A DNA stretch of 64,000 nucleotides, taken from positions 62,001 through 126,000 of the forward strand of contig WHVA01000140.1 of the NCBI GenBank assembly GCA_015179125.1. Reading direction: 5' to 3'. The notes under the pieces are model-generated. The model saw nothing but the letters and a program-made list of their open reading frames with translations. It was not told the origin of the DNA and did no database searches. Position numbers and translations under genes: made by a program. Shown one piece after another: positions 1-10,692 of the stretch. This DNA comes from Gautieria morchelliformis. Its lineage: Eukaryota; Basidiomycota; Agaricomycetes; Gomphales; Gomphaceae. The first letter of the stretch is position 1, and every line of letters begins with the position of its first letter.

Positions 1-500
1 TTTTTCTCTCCAACATCCTCACCAGATATCACGGCGACGTCGTTACGTCCTGTGCTGTTCATCCTGGTTCAATTATCACAGATCTCGTGAAGTTCGCGCC
101 GTCTTCCATCTTTTGTCATATTAACATAACATAACGAGCCGCTGCAGATATCTGCCTGGCTGGCAACAATGGATAACGCATAAAATATGTCATCCAGCAC
201 CGTATGCCTTTCATGATTATTATGCCTGTACTATTTCCTCATGCACGGTCTTATCACTAGCTTCGGTGCATTCACCCAGCTGTGGGCCGGGACAACCCGA
301 GAGGCGGAGGGTGTGAGTGGCAAAGTGAGCCTCCTTATCGCTAACGAAGTGAATGACTTCGCTAAATTTGGCACCTTGTGTGCTAACAATAGTACCTTAT
401 TCCTTGGGCTCGTGTTGGGAAAGCAGACCCTCGCGCGGCGAACGAAGCGACTCAGGATGAATTGAAAGGATGGCTGGACTTACAGCTTAAGGAATATTGA
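1..500 (+). CDS. Short-chain dehydrogenase/reductase, C-terminal part (window edge)
   Basis: This is the 3' end of an NAD(P)-dependent short-chain dehydrogenase of the retinol-dehydrogenase/WWOX-like type; the N-terminal two thirds lie outside the window. The first block (from base 1) encodes the helix after the catalytic YxxxK and the stretch DVVTSCAVHPGSIITDL, where the PG is the usual motif after the active site. A later exon ending at 324 encodes FGAFTQLWAGTT, typical of this family's C-terminal region. An intron 325-392 (GT-AG) leads to the last exon, 393-500, with YLIPWARVGKADPRA and stop TGA at 498-500. The splice sites between about 90 and 260 could not be fixed. The paralogue in the right arm (52749-54281, minus) shows the missing part. 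Differences from it include GGI to GSI in the post-PG loop. I cannot tell whether it is functional. Confidence 0.75.
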
Positions 501-1084
501 GGTTGATTTGATTGATGTGTTTTTTTTTCACATGGAATGGTCAAGATGTCCGTACTAACGTGGTCAAGTAAATTCCATATGTTAGCAACCGATAACTCCT
601 TCACATTTCGGTGGTTCTCGTCGTCCATGAGCTCCTTCTGAATAAAAGTCGGAGGCATCAGAATCAACCGCCGCATGCTGGTGTACGTTTATTTGATATA
701 TACAAGGCAAGCCTGCGCTTTGCTTCGGCAGGCATCAGTATTTGCAAATGTCTGCAGGAAGATGGGAACAGTTACATTAGACTTTCAGGGGAAGTTCAAG
801 TTCGCGGAGAGATCCTCAATGAAAAAAAGAAACGTACGTCAAGGTCGGGAAGAAAAGGGACTCTGGCCAGCAAGGACACCGGTTGAGAGAGGACGAAACT
901 GTCCAAGCGGCCAAACAGGCGACCTGGACAACGAAGGACACGGTGGGGACGACGAAGGGCAGGAAGGGGGCGAAAGAAACGAAAGGGGAAGAGGGTCGTC
1001 GAAGACAGGGGCAGGCCAGGCCTCTAGAAGGGCAAACGAGGAGAAAGATACGGAACAAACCATAGCGCCAGCGTGTGAGTCCAT

Positions 1085-1556
1085 GCAAGGCAACAACGAA
1101 GGAAACCGCCTAGGTGGGGGATGACAGGGAAGCACACGGCGCCCGGAAAAGGGGACGGGAACGCGGGGATGATAAAAAGGTGGCAGGGACGTCAGTGAGG
1201 GGAGGCGGGGAGGACGGCCAAAGAAAGCAAACGGCAAGAGGGAACGTCAAACAGAGGACGCCCGCACAGTAGCGAATACAGGGAGACGGGTAACGTCGGC
1301 GAAGCAGGGGAACAGTTGGAATGGGTGGCACAGCCTGGCAACAACGAAGGAAACCGCCTAGGTGGGGGTGACGGGGAAGCACGCGGCGCCCCGGAGAGAA
1401 GACGGGAACGCGGGGATGACAAAAAGGTGGCAGGGACGTCGGTGAGTGGCAACGACGAAGGAAACCGGCTAGGTGGAGGATGACAGGGAAGCACGGGCCT
1501 GGGAAAGGAGACGGGAACGCGGGACGACAAAAAGGCGGCAGGGACGCCAGTGAGGG
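1085..1556. repeat. Minisatellite, three ~115-bp units
   Basis: Three purine-rich units at about 1085-1200, 1332-1445 and 1446-1556 each begin near CAACRACGAAGGAAACC and run to a GACGYCRGTGAG end. About 130 bp of related but less regular purine-rich sequence separates units 1 and 2. The right arm lacks this expansion (51.9-52.3 kb). The long open frames here on both strands follow from the skewed composition and are not genes. Confidence 0.8.
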
Positions 1557-1669
1557 AGTGGGGAAGTGCAAGAGAGACAGAGGACGCGCACACGGTGGGC
1601 GAGAACGCACGGGAGAACGTGTGACGTCGGCCAGCAGGGGAGCACTGGCAGTTGGTGAACGGGCGGCAA

Positions 1670-2130
1670 ACAAGTTAAGTGTGGCAAACAACCACCAAAC
1701 GAATGCCCGTCATAGTAACAAGTATGCCAAGCATCATGTCCTAGAGTCGAACACGTTATGCGAACTCTGGTAAAGATTAGAGAGACTTGAAGAACCCCTG
1801 AGCGGAGTGGTTCCATGTCCTACATATTACGATACATCGGTGTTGCTATCTACATGCGCGGGTCTCTGACTGTCCCGTATTTCTCTGGCCAGGCCCAGGC
1901 GATTCCGTGCCTGTGGCCGTGTGGGCGGGGTTGTGTCGAAATGGAACTTGAGTTTCAGTACAAAACCAGCTAGAACCCACTAGTGTTCGAGCACTGATTT
2001 CTAGCTCCCGAATTGTTCTCAGCCCCTTTGACCATGCCTAGTAGCCAGAGTGTCCCACTTTGCACTGTTTTTTGAGCTCAAAAATAACTTGTTTCTAGCT
2101 TGTTTAGGACCAACAAAAAGTACATTCAGA
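1670..2130. repeat. Dispersed repeat, copy 1
   Basis: This stretch, with its neighbours, resembles (in reverse complement) 51440-51960 in the right arm and 55490-56216 outside it. Landmarks are TTTTGTACTGAAAC beside TTCCATTTCGACAC, CCGCCCACACGGCCACAGG and GGTTCTTCAAGTCTC (orientation of the 51 kb copy). The copies differ by large indels. The copy outside the arm shows it spread independently of the inverted duplication, so it is probably a non-coding mobile element of unknown class. Confidence 0.7.
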
Positions 2131-2301
2131 ACTACTATTTAGGTGCACACATCATGGCCTAGCAAGAACTCCGAGTCGGGGTGTGCGTGTACGGGACGGA
2201 TACAGGACTGATACCGAGGTATGCAGCCACAATGAAACCGGTTGGCTAACATCCGGAGTATATGCTGTGCACGACCTACGTGTCGCGCTCTCATCCCAGG
2301 C

Positions 2302-2636
2302 CTTCAAGCTTTAAGCTTTAGGCCCGAGCTTGAGCGAAGCGGTCGAGGCACACAGTAAATTCATCCAGATAAGACCTCTCGCTGGCCTACGCGCGAGCGA
2401 TCCGACACTAGGGGGTGGTCTATATGTGGGGGCAGAACTTCTGCTGCAGAAGATGTGTGTGTCCTCGTGAGCTTCAAGCTTTAAGCTTTAGGCTTGAGCT
2501 TGAGCGAACTGGTCGAGGCACACAGTAAATCCATCAGGATATGACATCTCGCGAGCGCTCCGACCGTAGGAGGTGGTCTATATGTGTGAGCAGAACTTCT
2601 GCCACTGAAGATGTGTGTCTCCTCGTGAGCCTCTGC
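2302..2636. repeat. Tandem duplication, ~170-bp unit
   Basis: Two units start at 2302 and 2472 with CTTCAAGCTTTAAGCTTTAG and continue through GGTCGAGGCACACAGTAAAT and GGTGGTCTATATGTG. The right arm has a single copy (about 51120-51265), so the duplication arose in the left arm or was lost in the right. It lies 0.5-0.9 kb upstream of the ATPase start. Confidence 0.8.
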
Positions 2637-3160
2637 CGGCAAGCATAAAGCATTTAGAGGAAGGTCAAGCTGATGAAAGGACAATGTTTAGAAAGGACGA
2701 TGTTTAAACTGATAGTTACTACAAGCTTATAGACTACGTACCGTGCTGTAAAGGTTGAAAACCAAAGAGTCGAAACTTCGGAATAAGCGCTCACAAAGGG
2801 CTAATGTAGTAACACAAGAACCACAAGTGTGCAATAGAGCACCTCGACATCGACCATGCCGCCATTGTCCACGGTCGACACAGCCCAGTTCCAAATTCCA
2901 GTATCGCCACAACTGACGCTTGGGGTGCAACGGCAAACGCCTACCTGACCGTATCTAAGAGAATGCCAGGTCACATACAATACAACTTGAGCAAGCTTGG
3001 TTGATTCCATGTCAACACCAGGGCACTTGCCTCGGATGCTTTCTCCCCGGATCGCATTAGCCATAACCGTGTGACGGTTCTTCTCTGCTACAAATGCTTG
3101 AGCTATCTAAGGAGCTCTGTTTTTCGCGTCCCCGCAGCCGTCTCTCAGATCTCAGCTCCC

Positions 3161-6100
3161 ATGGTGCCTCTAACACCCGACCTTGAGAAAACGTACCCCA
3201 GCTCAAAGGTTCCAACCTTTGAGCTAGCACCTACTCCTGCTCGGACTGGAGTTGCTATGGAGCGTACCATGTCTATTCGCTCTATCCGCGACAACGTTTC
3301 CCCCGCTGCGGCAAGTATCCCTGTCGAGTTTAGGACGCTTAGCATTCATGTAGACACTCGAGAGGATCCAGGGTCCGAGATCAACGAAAAGAAGTCCAAG
3401 AAGGCCGTGAAAGGTTCCTCCGGAGTTTATTCTCGGGTCGTATATTCCTGACAATTTCGCTTAGACCTTGCTGCTCTGGATTGGCACACGATCTCTACCT
3501 CTACGCTCTTCCAGCTCCTCTCTGTCTCCCCATCTGCTGGGCTGGATGCTCCTCAGGCCACTCGTCGCCTTTCTACGTATGGTTCGAATAAGATTTCCCC
3601 GCCTCCCAGTAACATGCTTAAGAAAGTCCTCGAGTGGCTTTTTGGCGGATTTGGTACTCTCCTCCTTGGTGCCAGCCTCCTTTGCTTCATTGCCTGGTAT
3701 GCGCATTCTCCTCCATCATCCACTACGCTCACCCCCTCCGAAGGAAACCCCTTGGAAGCCCACCCTTGGCTTCTAATCTGGCGCTAGCAGTCGTTCTGCT
3801 TATCGTCCTACTCCTGCAAACTGTCTTCAACGCCTGGCAGGACTTTTCCACGTCGCGCGTTATGAGTAGTATCCAAAACCTTTTACCTAGCAACGTCACG
3901 GTTATCAGGAACTCGGCGCAGGTCAATTCCATGACACCCACGCGGTAGCCCACGCTGATTTACATCTTTTCATGTCTCACAGCTCAGCGTAGCCTCGGAA
4001 CAGCTTGTACCTGGAGATGTAGTATGTAATCAGTTTTGGCCTGGCCAGCCAGATACTAAGGCATTTGCTCTTCTTTGAAGGTCGTGGTCGCCATGGGTAT
4101 GAAAATTCCAGCGGATCTCAGGATGATTGAATGCACCGGGGATTGTATGTTTGACAGGAGTATCCTCACCGGAGAGGTCGGTCTGAGTCATTTGTTTTTA
4201 TTTGGCAAACACTTATTAGTTTTATCCTCATGTCTGCAGAGTGAACCAGTCCCTGCGACAGTTGATAAGACAGATGATAATTTCCTCGAGGTATTACCGT
4301 GGTCGCTACCCTCGCTGTGATGTTCACCGTGCCACAGACCAAGAACATCGCATTACAAGGCACGCACTGTACCAGCGGTTCTGGTAAAGGGGTTGTAGTT
4401 CAGACCGGTGATCTGACTGTCTTGTACGTTTGCATCCAAATGTGTCCCCCTCCGGCCACGGCAGCCGCCATATATTGCGGGACTGATATCAGTCATTCTT
4501 CAGTGGCCGAATTGCCACGCTCACTTCACAGACATCGGGACGTCTTACAACGCTTCAACGGGAAATTCTCCGTGTGGTGTCATTTATTGCAAGCATAGCG
4601 GCCGTTGTGGCTATCTTCATCGTTATTTTGTGGGCAGCATGGTGTGACCGGATATTCGTGTGCCATAAGGTCTCATCGTGCTGAAAGTTTTGACGGCTTC
4701 CACAGGTTACGAAGAACTTTCCCTAATTTTATTAACGTACCTAATCTTCTCACTGATGTGGTGTCTGTCGTGGGTGAGTAGCTGCTCATTGTCGTGGTTT
4801 GAGCATATAACATATCATTTTACTCCAGTGGGGTTCCTTCCTACGGGATTGTACGTCAAACTTCCCTTCTAGGGCTGCTGGCCTTGCCCGCTAACCGATC
4901 TTACCGTTTAACCTGGGTCTCCAATCCATGTTGCTTGTTTCCATTGCATGCGGCGTGATATGCAGACCTATTGCGTTGACAATGAGTATGGCGAAGGTCG
5001 CAGATACACTTAGCAAGCACAAGGTATGTCAGCTGTGGCAGTTTAATGTGTTCCTGGACCTTACTCGCACTTCAGGTATTATGCAAGTCCCTGTCTATTG
5101 TGGAAACATTGGGAGCAGTGAATGTTTTATGCTCGGTGCGGCACTTTGCCATACCTCGTGTGCGACGCTGACTGACCCATTGACTGTAGGATAAAACAGG
5201 TGACTAACACTAAAGATTTCCTCGCAGACTCTCACTATTTCTAGGAACCCTTACACAAAACCGTATGCATGTTGAAAATGTGGCGGTCTACGACCTTGAG
5301 CTCGACCTTACCGAGTTGTGCGATCGCCTTATGTCTGGTGGAAAGGCCCCGGAAGCCCCTAGGGACCAGTCTGATTTATCAACAAAGTTTTCTGATCCTG
5401 AGTCTGCAAGGGAGAACCTGGCCCAGTTGGGTGCTGTTGCTGGTATTTGCAACGCCGCCGCATTTGCAGCGGAGGAAAAGGAGAAGCCGCTTGAGGTCAG
5501 GGAAATCATTGGAGATGCAACTGGTGAGTAACGGGTTGAGGAGCTGTCGTGCCACCCAAGTCTGAAACGCAGGACTCTTCTGCCTATAGATTCTGCAATC
5601 TTACGCTTTGCGGAATCGATTGCACCTGTTGAGGCGTCTCTGAACGCGTGGCAGGAAGTTCATAAAGTCAACTTTAACTCTAAAGTAACATTTCGACTGT
5701 CCATGATTAGGCAGAAGGTCTGACATTCAAATTATTTCTACAGACCAAGTACATGCTCAAACTGTCCAAACTTTCATCGGCATACGTCGCTGCTGATCCA
5801 CGACCTGCGCCTATCGCATCTTGGGACGATTTCTCTCCCAATGATTACCTATTAACCGTCAAAGGCGCGCCTGAGGTTCTGTTTCCTCGTTGTTCGTATG
5901 TTCTCGCCCCCGGGGGAGGTGAGCCCTTTCGATTAAGTCCGGATGTCCTCGAGCGCATTGTCTCGCTGCAAGACTCTTGGGCTGCTCAAGGTCGGAGAGT
6001 GCTTGTCCTCGCGCGGAAGGTGATCGGAGAAGAAGAAATTCCTAATGATGCCAAGAAGAATAGTCAGACTTTCGCGAAGTTGGTGGATGATCTGACCGAA

Positions 6101-7987
6101 GATTTGGTGATCGTTGGTCTCGTGGGCTTGGTCGACCCCCTTAAGGAGGATATCGTGGACACCGTGCGGTGAGTCGCTGTCATAAGGATGGCTGATATCA
6201 CTTTCTAAGAGCCTCGACAGAGTATGCCGGGGCGCCGGTATTCGCTTCTTCGTTGTTACTGGTGGGCAGGCCATCGAGTATCGGAGTGAATAATACTGAT
6301 GCACTATAGGTGATCATCCTGCGACCGCCGTCGCGATCTCTGCGCAAGCAGGCATCATTTCCGATGTATCCAAGATCCATCATTTCTCAGATCTCGATCC
6401 GAAGCTACCTGTGGAAAGGATACCCCCTTACGTGCCAGCTGCAGAAGACGACGATGACCCACGCCCGATGAAAGGGATCGTCGTCACTGGAAGCGATATG
6501 ACTAAATTTACTGGATCACAACTTGATCAGCTATGCACATACGACGAGATTGTTTTTGCTCGTACAACTCCGGAGCAGAAAGTGTTCATCGTCCGCGCCT
6601 TCCAAACGCGTGATTGCATCGTCGCTATGACGGGTGATGGGGTGAACGACAGCGCGTCGCTGCGAGTCGCCGACTGTGGCATTGCGATGGGGTCTGGTTC
6701 TGACGTTGCCAGGTTCGTCATCCATGCATTGCCTTATGGTCTCCCTGGTCTGATTTGTTCTTGGCCTCAATAGAGAAGCTGCGGATATGGTGCTTCTTGA
6801 CAGTTTTGGCTCTATTGTCGTGGCACTTGAATATGGTAAGCAGTGTCGTTCAGTAGAGTCAGCGGACTCGTGATATATGAGCTTCCAAGGTCGGCTTGTC
6901 TATGATAATCTGAAGAAGACCTGCCTGTATCTTCTCCCAGCCGGAAGGTGAGAGAGGACTACGGTTCAATCCTTTGCATGCTCAGTTTCGCTCAGTTTCT
7001 CCGAATTGATGCCCATTCTGGTCAACCTTTTCCTTGGGGTGCCCCAGGTTTGTGCTTCATTGCCCTGTTCACGATCCAATCTAATGGAACGTCTCTAGAT
7101 TTTAAGCAACCTTGATGTAAACTACACGACGTTTACTCGATACCTTTTGTTGACTAGTTAACATTCACAGATGATCATTATTTGCGTGGCCACTGACATT
7201 GCACCAGCGCTGAGCTTGTGTATGGAACAGCCAGAGTCCGGATTATTGCGCCGCAGACCACGCAATGTAAAGACCGATCACCTTGTGGACTGGAGACTTT
7301 TTCTCCAGGCCTATGGCTTCCTCGGGGTGCTTGAGAGCTTGTGTGCTATGTCAATGTGAGTATATATATTGCCATCGCCCTTTATTCTCAGCGCAGTTGA
7401 CCATCTCCTAGGGCCTTCTGGTATTTACAGCGGCAAGGTGTACCATTCTCAGACCTCGTATTCCAATTTGGAAATTGGCCAACGTTGACTCCAGAGGACC
7501 TTAACCGCGCCCAGAGTGTCTACTTCTTTACCTTGGTCATCATGCAGTGGGGGTACGGTTCAGTGTTTCGAGACTCCTGGTCGTGGAAGGTCTGATGTGT
7601 CTGTTAATGTATAGCAACTTGCTGTCCACGCGGTGCCGCAAGCTCAGCATCTTCCAACACACACCGGCAAAGAATTGGTATTTAGTGCCGGCGATGATAT
7701 GCTCCCTCGTGGTTGCCATATTCTTCAGCTACATTCCATTTTTGTGAGTATGTATGCTTTGTATTAGTTTATGGTCTCATGCCGTTGCAGCCAAAACGCA
7801 TTCCTCACACGCGGTATTCCTGCCGAACATTATTTCATTCCTATGGCGTTTGGGGCTGTGTTACTTTTGTGAGTTGCCCCCCACGTTTTAGGAGCATGCT
7901 GAACTGATGATTGGCAGCTTGGACGAGACGCGCAAATACTTTGTGCGTCGGAACCCTAAAGGTGTGCTCGCCCGGCTGGCGTGGTAG
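3161..7987 (+). CDS. Type II (Na,K-ATPase-like) P-type cation ATPase
   Basis: A membrane cation pump that cycles through an aspartyl phosphate. Splicing by eye gives 27 exons: 3161-3413, 3465-3696, 3744-3921, 3983-4021, 4081-4176, 4240-4290, 4338-4423, 4504-4641, 4706-4773, 4829-4850, 4966-5023, 5076-5135, 5190-5199, 5245-5523, 5590-5684, 5744-6168, 6212-6261, 6310-6712, 6774-6835, 6890-6947, 6996-7047, 7099-7116, 7171-7355, 7412-7552, 7615-7743, 7791-7868, 7918-7987. They total 3336 nt, 1111 residues, with no internal stop. Motifs: LTGES (about 263-267), DKTGTLTQNRM (Asp428), KGAPE (595-599), TGDGVND (about 821-827), and C-terminal segments with TDIAPALSLCME. The start was chosen at MVPLTPDLEK, where similarity to the right-arm copy begins. 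Oddity: transmembrane 4 reads GFLPTGL where the paralogue has AFIPEGL, so the conserved ion-binding glutamate is lost. Subfamily IIC is my inference from the overall pattern; transported ion unknown. Confidence 0.88.
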
Positions 7988-8397
7988 TACCATCGAGTTT
8001 GCCTTGTGTGGAATACCCCATAGTAGACTACCATCTCTTAATGGAGATTTAGAGTTCTTGGTGGTTGTCTTATACGCAGATTCGCAATAGCTTTAGTCAC
8101 GTTCGATCTTAGTTTCGTTCTTGCGCCAAAATACTGTACTTATATACAGCCAGTTGGCAAATGCACGATTTCAGTAATCCGTTGTGGAGATTCCTCAGTT
8201 TGATAGGCAGTCCTTAATCTACCACGGACACATGAGTGCATATTCAAGCCATGAATTACACTTCATGAAGGGGATCAGGGATCATCTACCACCGAACAAA
8301 AACAATCATATTTGGCGCCAGCTTAATTATCCCCCTCTTTCCCCCCCCCCGGGATCATCTAGACTATCTCCCCTCCCTAACTACTGTGCAGGTGTAC

Positions 8398-8442
8398 TAT
8401 CTCAACAGTTTCCACCCAAGTCCAAGTTTGTTCCTGCACAAG
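8398..8442 (+). pseudogene. Fragment of SDR exon 1
   Basis: Forty-five bases encode SQQFPPKSKFVPA and are almost identical to part of exon 1 of the SDR gene at 54174-54281. They sit just inside the inner edge of the left arm and are cut on the right by a repeat beginning TGTAAATA at 8443. The orientation is the same as the SDR and ATPase genes of the left arm, which suggests a further SDR copy once followed the ATPase. Confidence 0.75.
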
Positions 8443-10570
8443 TGTAAATACCCATATTTACCCACATTGCCCCAAAGGCAATGCATGCTACTGGTATCAT
8501 TAGTTAATACCAGTGGGTCTGTAAGGCCCCACTGTATAGTTATTGCATAGGAACCACCCGGCAGTTCCCCATCTTAATCATACCTTGTAACCATCACTAC
8601 ATAGCATCCAGAATACCACTCTTTGGTTGAGTTCTGTCTGCCCTTGTGATACACAAAGCCCTAAGATCCACATGTAATTTGAACTTCCTGCAGTTGTTCA
8701 CCTAGTGAACAACTGATTTGTGGATTCTGCATGAGCTTGAAAAGATCACTGCATCAACAGCTGTTCACTGTTGAAAAACCCCAGTAGACCCCTCTAATTG
8801 TCGATTGTGCACCTGCTATGATCTGATGCAATATTTGACAGGTGCGAGCTGGAAGCTCGTGGCCCCAGCCCCACAGCCTAGTGACATGATGGCTGATGCT
8901 ACTGTTAGAATAAATGGATAGCTATATCAAACACTATTCTAAGGTCTAAAACAACGTCTAATTGAGCTAACTATCTGGGAGAAATAATCCATGCACCAGT
9001 AACAGTGCCTGCCCCGGAAAGCAGGCACCTGGGCCCTGGTCAGAAGGAATATTGCTATGGGACTAATAGTGCCATACAGGGACATCGGACACGATGGAAA
9101 TTACAGTATACAGTCCTATCTATGTACGTACTGAATAGCTACCTCAGGAGAGAGGTACAGAGATGGCAAATGCCTTGCCAAGGCTGCTGTAGGCACACAG
9201 CACAGGACACACAAGATTCTTTTCTATTCTATTCCCCTGACCAGCTCCACTGATTATGAACTATAATTCATGTTGAAAGGGGCTTTGTATACTGCTCCAA
9301 GGTCCCAAGTTAGATACTTGTCAGTAGGACAAGTATCCCCATCATTGTTCCTGCCCCACAGCTGTATGCAGCCTGTGGAGCATTTCCACATTATCCTGAC
9401 CCATTCTATCACTATCTTGAACACTGGTAGTCACTACTATTTTAGTATAAGTAGCTACCATAAATGTACAAACAAAACATCCAGAAAATATCCAGAACAA
9501 TCTAGAAATTGCTGTTTCACCCCCTGAAGTCACTGTAGTCTTGTTTGATAGCTACAGAGCTTAATTCTTGATAGTTTTCTCTAATTCTTTGTTGAGAGTC
9601 TACTATAACTGGCTCCACTATACTTCTCCGAAAGCAAAAGCTTCGGACCCCTTGTTCCTCTGTTCTCACCTGTTTCTTCCTTGACTCGGTCACGTGACCT
9701 ACATCAAACAGTGACGCGCTCGCTCCACAGAGCTTAGTCAGCTCGCGCATATACTGTGCACAGGCATGCACAAAGGATTCCCACTCCCTGAGTCATCAAA
9801 TATATCTGTTCTGATATATCTGATATATTATTCCTAAAAGCTACCCTCCAGGGAAATGGAAGACGGTGAGGTCATTGACCCCATTGTACTTATCCCCCCA
9901 ATTGAGGATGAGGAAGCCCCCAACCACATGTCACCAAGTGTGGTCAAGGATGAGGTGCCACCGACCAACATACTGGCCTCCCTGCCCCAAATCCCCCTTG
10001 CTGGTAGACAAAGGCAAGAAGCGAGAAACCTTCCATCCAATGGGAGAAGACCTGGATCAGAATACACTTCAAGATGATGCTCAAGGAGTAGATCAACCAT
10101 CGTTCCCAACAGGGAATGACATAGCAAAAGGAAACCACCTGATGATAGTCAAAGCTCAGAGTACTTGAGCTCCAGTCAAAAGAGCTTGAAGATGAGTGCC
10201 ATCAACAATGAGACAGTGGCTGCAATGGCTAAGCAGGTGCAAGAAGCCATGCACAGGAATGCCCTCACAGTCCACAAACATGAGCACATCATTGGAGGTT
10301 CAATGATATAGGAGTGGCCCTGATGAAGGATGTCCAGCAAATCAAGGAGATCAGGCAACGGGCTGCAGCCTCACTCGAGGATGTCCAAAATGCTCTTCAT
10401 TTACATGAAGAGCCCAGAGCCCACCACCGCCAGAACTCACACCAGCTGGCAATGAGTGAGTGCAGCCATGCCACTGAGGACCAGCAACATGAGGACTGGG
10501 ACCAATGAACATGCCACTGCTGGCATCCTGGTCGATCAGGATGTACGATTCAGAGATGAATTGCATAATC
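8443..10570 (+). mobile_element. Dispersed LTR-type element (TGTAAATA family), fossil
   Basis: The sequence from TGTAAATACCC at 8443 recurs at 42566 (plus) and near 63875-64000 (minus). After an LTR-like non-coding stretch comes gag-like coding sequence with EDGEVIDPIVLIPPIEDEE at about 9.86 kb; the 43.5 kb copy has EDGEVVDRTTLIPPTEDEE. No protease or polymerase region is recognisable. It is broken by several interruptions and contains a later solo LTR at 8903-9839. Assignment to LTR retrotransposons is an inference from layout. Confidence 0.65.
8903..9839 (+). mobile_element. Solo LTR, Ty1/copia family, fossil
   Basis: This 937-bp stretch is a diverged, opposite-orientation relative of the LTRs of the copia element at 56645-63069. 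Both share TGTAGTCTTGTTTGATAGCT, the TGTT start and the AAAA end. It is flanked by an exact 5-bp target-site duplication, GCTAC (8898-8902 and 9840-9844). No internal region remains, as expected after LTR-LTR recombination. It is inserted in the TGTAAATA-family element. Confidence 0.85.
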
Positions 10571-10692
10571 AGTGTTCCACACTGATTACCTATCAGATAG
10601 TTCGATTATGTTCTGAATATATTCCTGGTCTAGAAGGTATAAATATTGGACTTAAAAGATAGTCCAACCACAGGGTGTTTATCACAACACAC
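10570..10692 (-). mobile_element. LTR end fragment, fossil
   Basis: About 120 bases are the reverse complement of the start of the LTR at 14599 (shared TTGTGATAAACACCCTGTG, then the region around TTTTAAGTCCAATATTCATA). The copy ends at TGTTGTGATAAAC read on the minus strand. It appears to be a truncated copy of the same family. Confidence 0.6.

Larger units (their letters stand above)
1..8341. repeat. Left arm of a large inverted duplication
   Basis: The segment matches the reverse complement of roughly 45418-53255. Both arms hold an SDR gene end, a 2.6 kb repeat-rich spacer and a complete-length P-type ATPase locus in the same order. The match stops just after a shared stretch ending in a C-rich tract near 8341 (partner about 45418). 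The outer end cannot be fixed, because base 1 already lies inside the homology. In one 139-residue ATPase block I counted 14 amino-acid differences between arms, so the duplication is not recent. The spacers differ by tandem-repeat copy number and by indels. Confidence 0.93.

Noticed and set aside
840-1700. Long frames on both strands in the left-arm spacer
   Set aside because: Purine-rich minisatellite sequence lacks stops by composition; the right arm has no equivalent protein.
3161-7987. Left ATPase as a pseudogene because of many stops between blocks
   Set aside because: Every stop falls in a short GT-AG intron in correct phase, and the exons sum to an exact 1112 codons.
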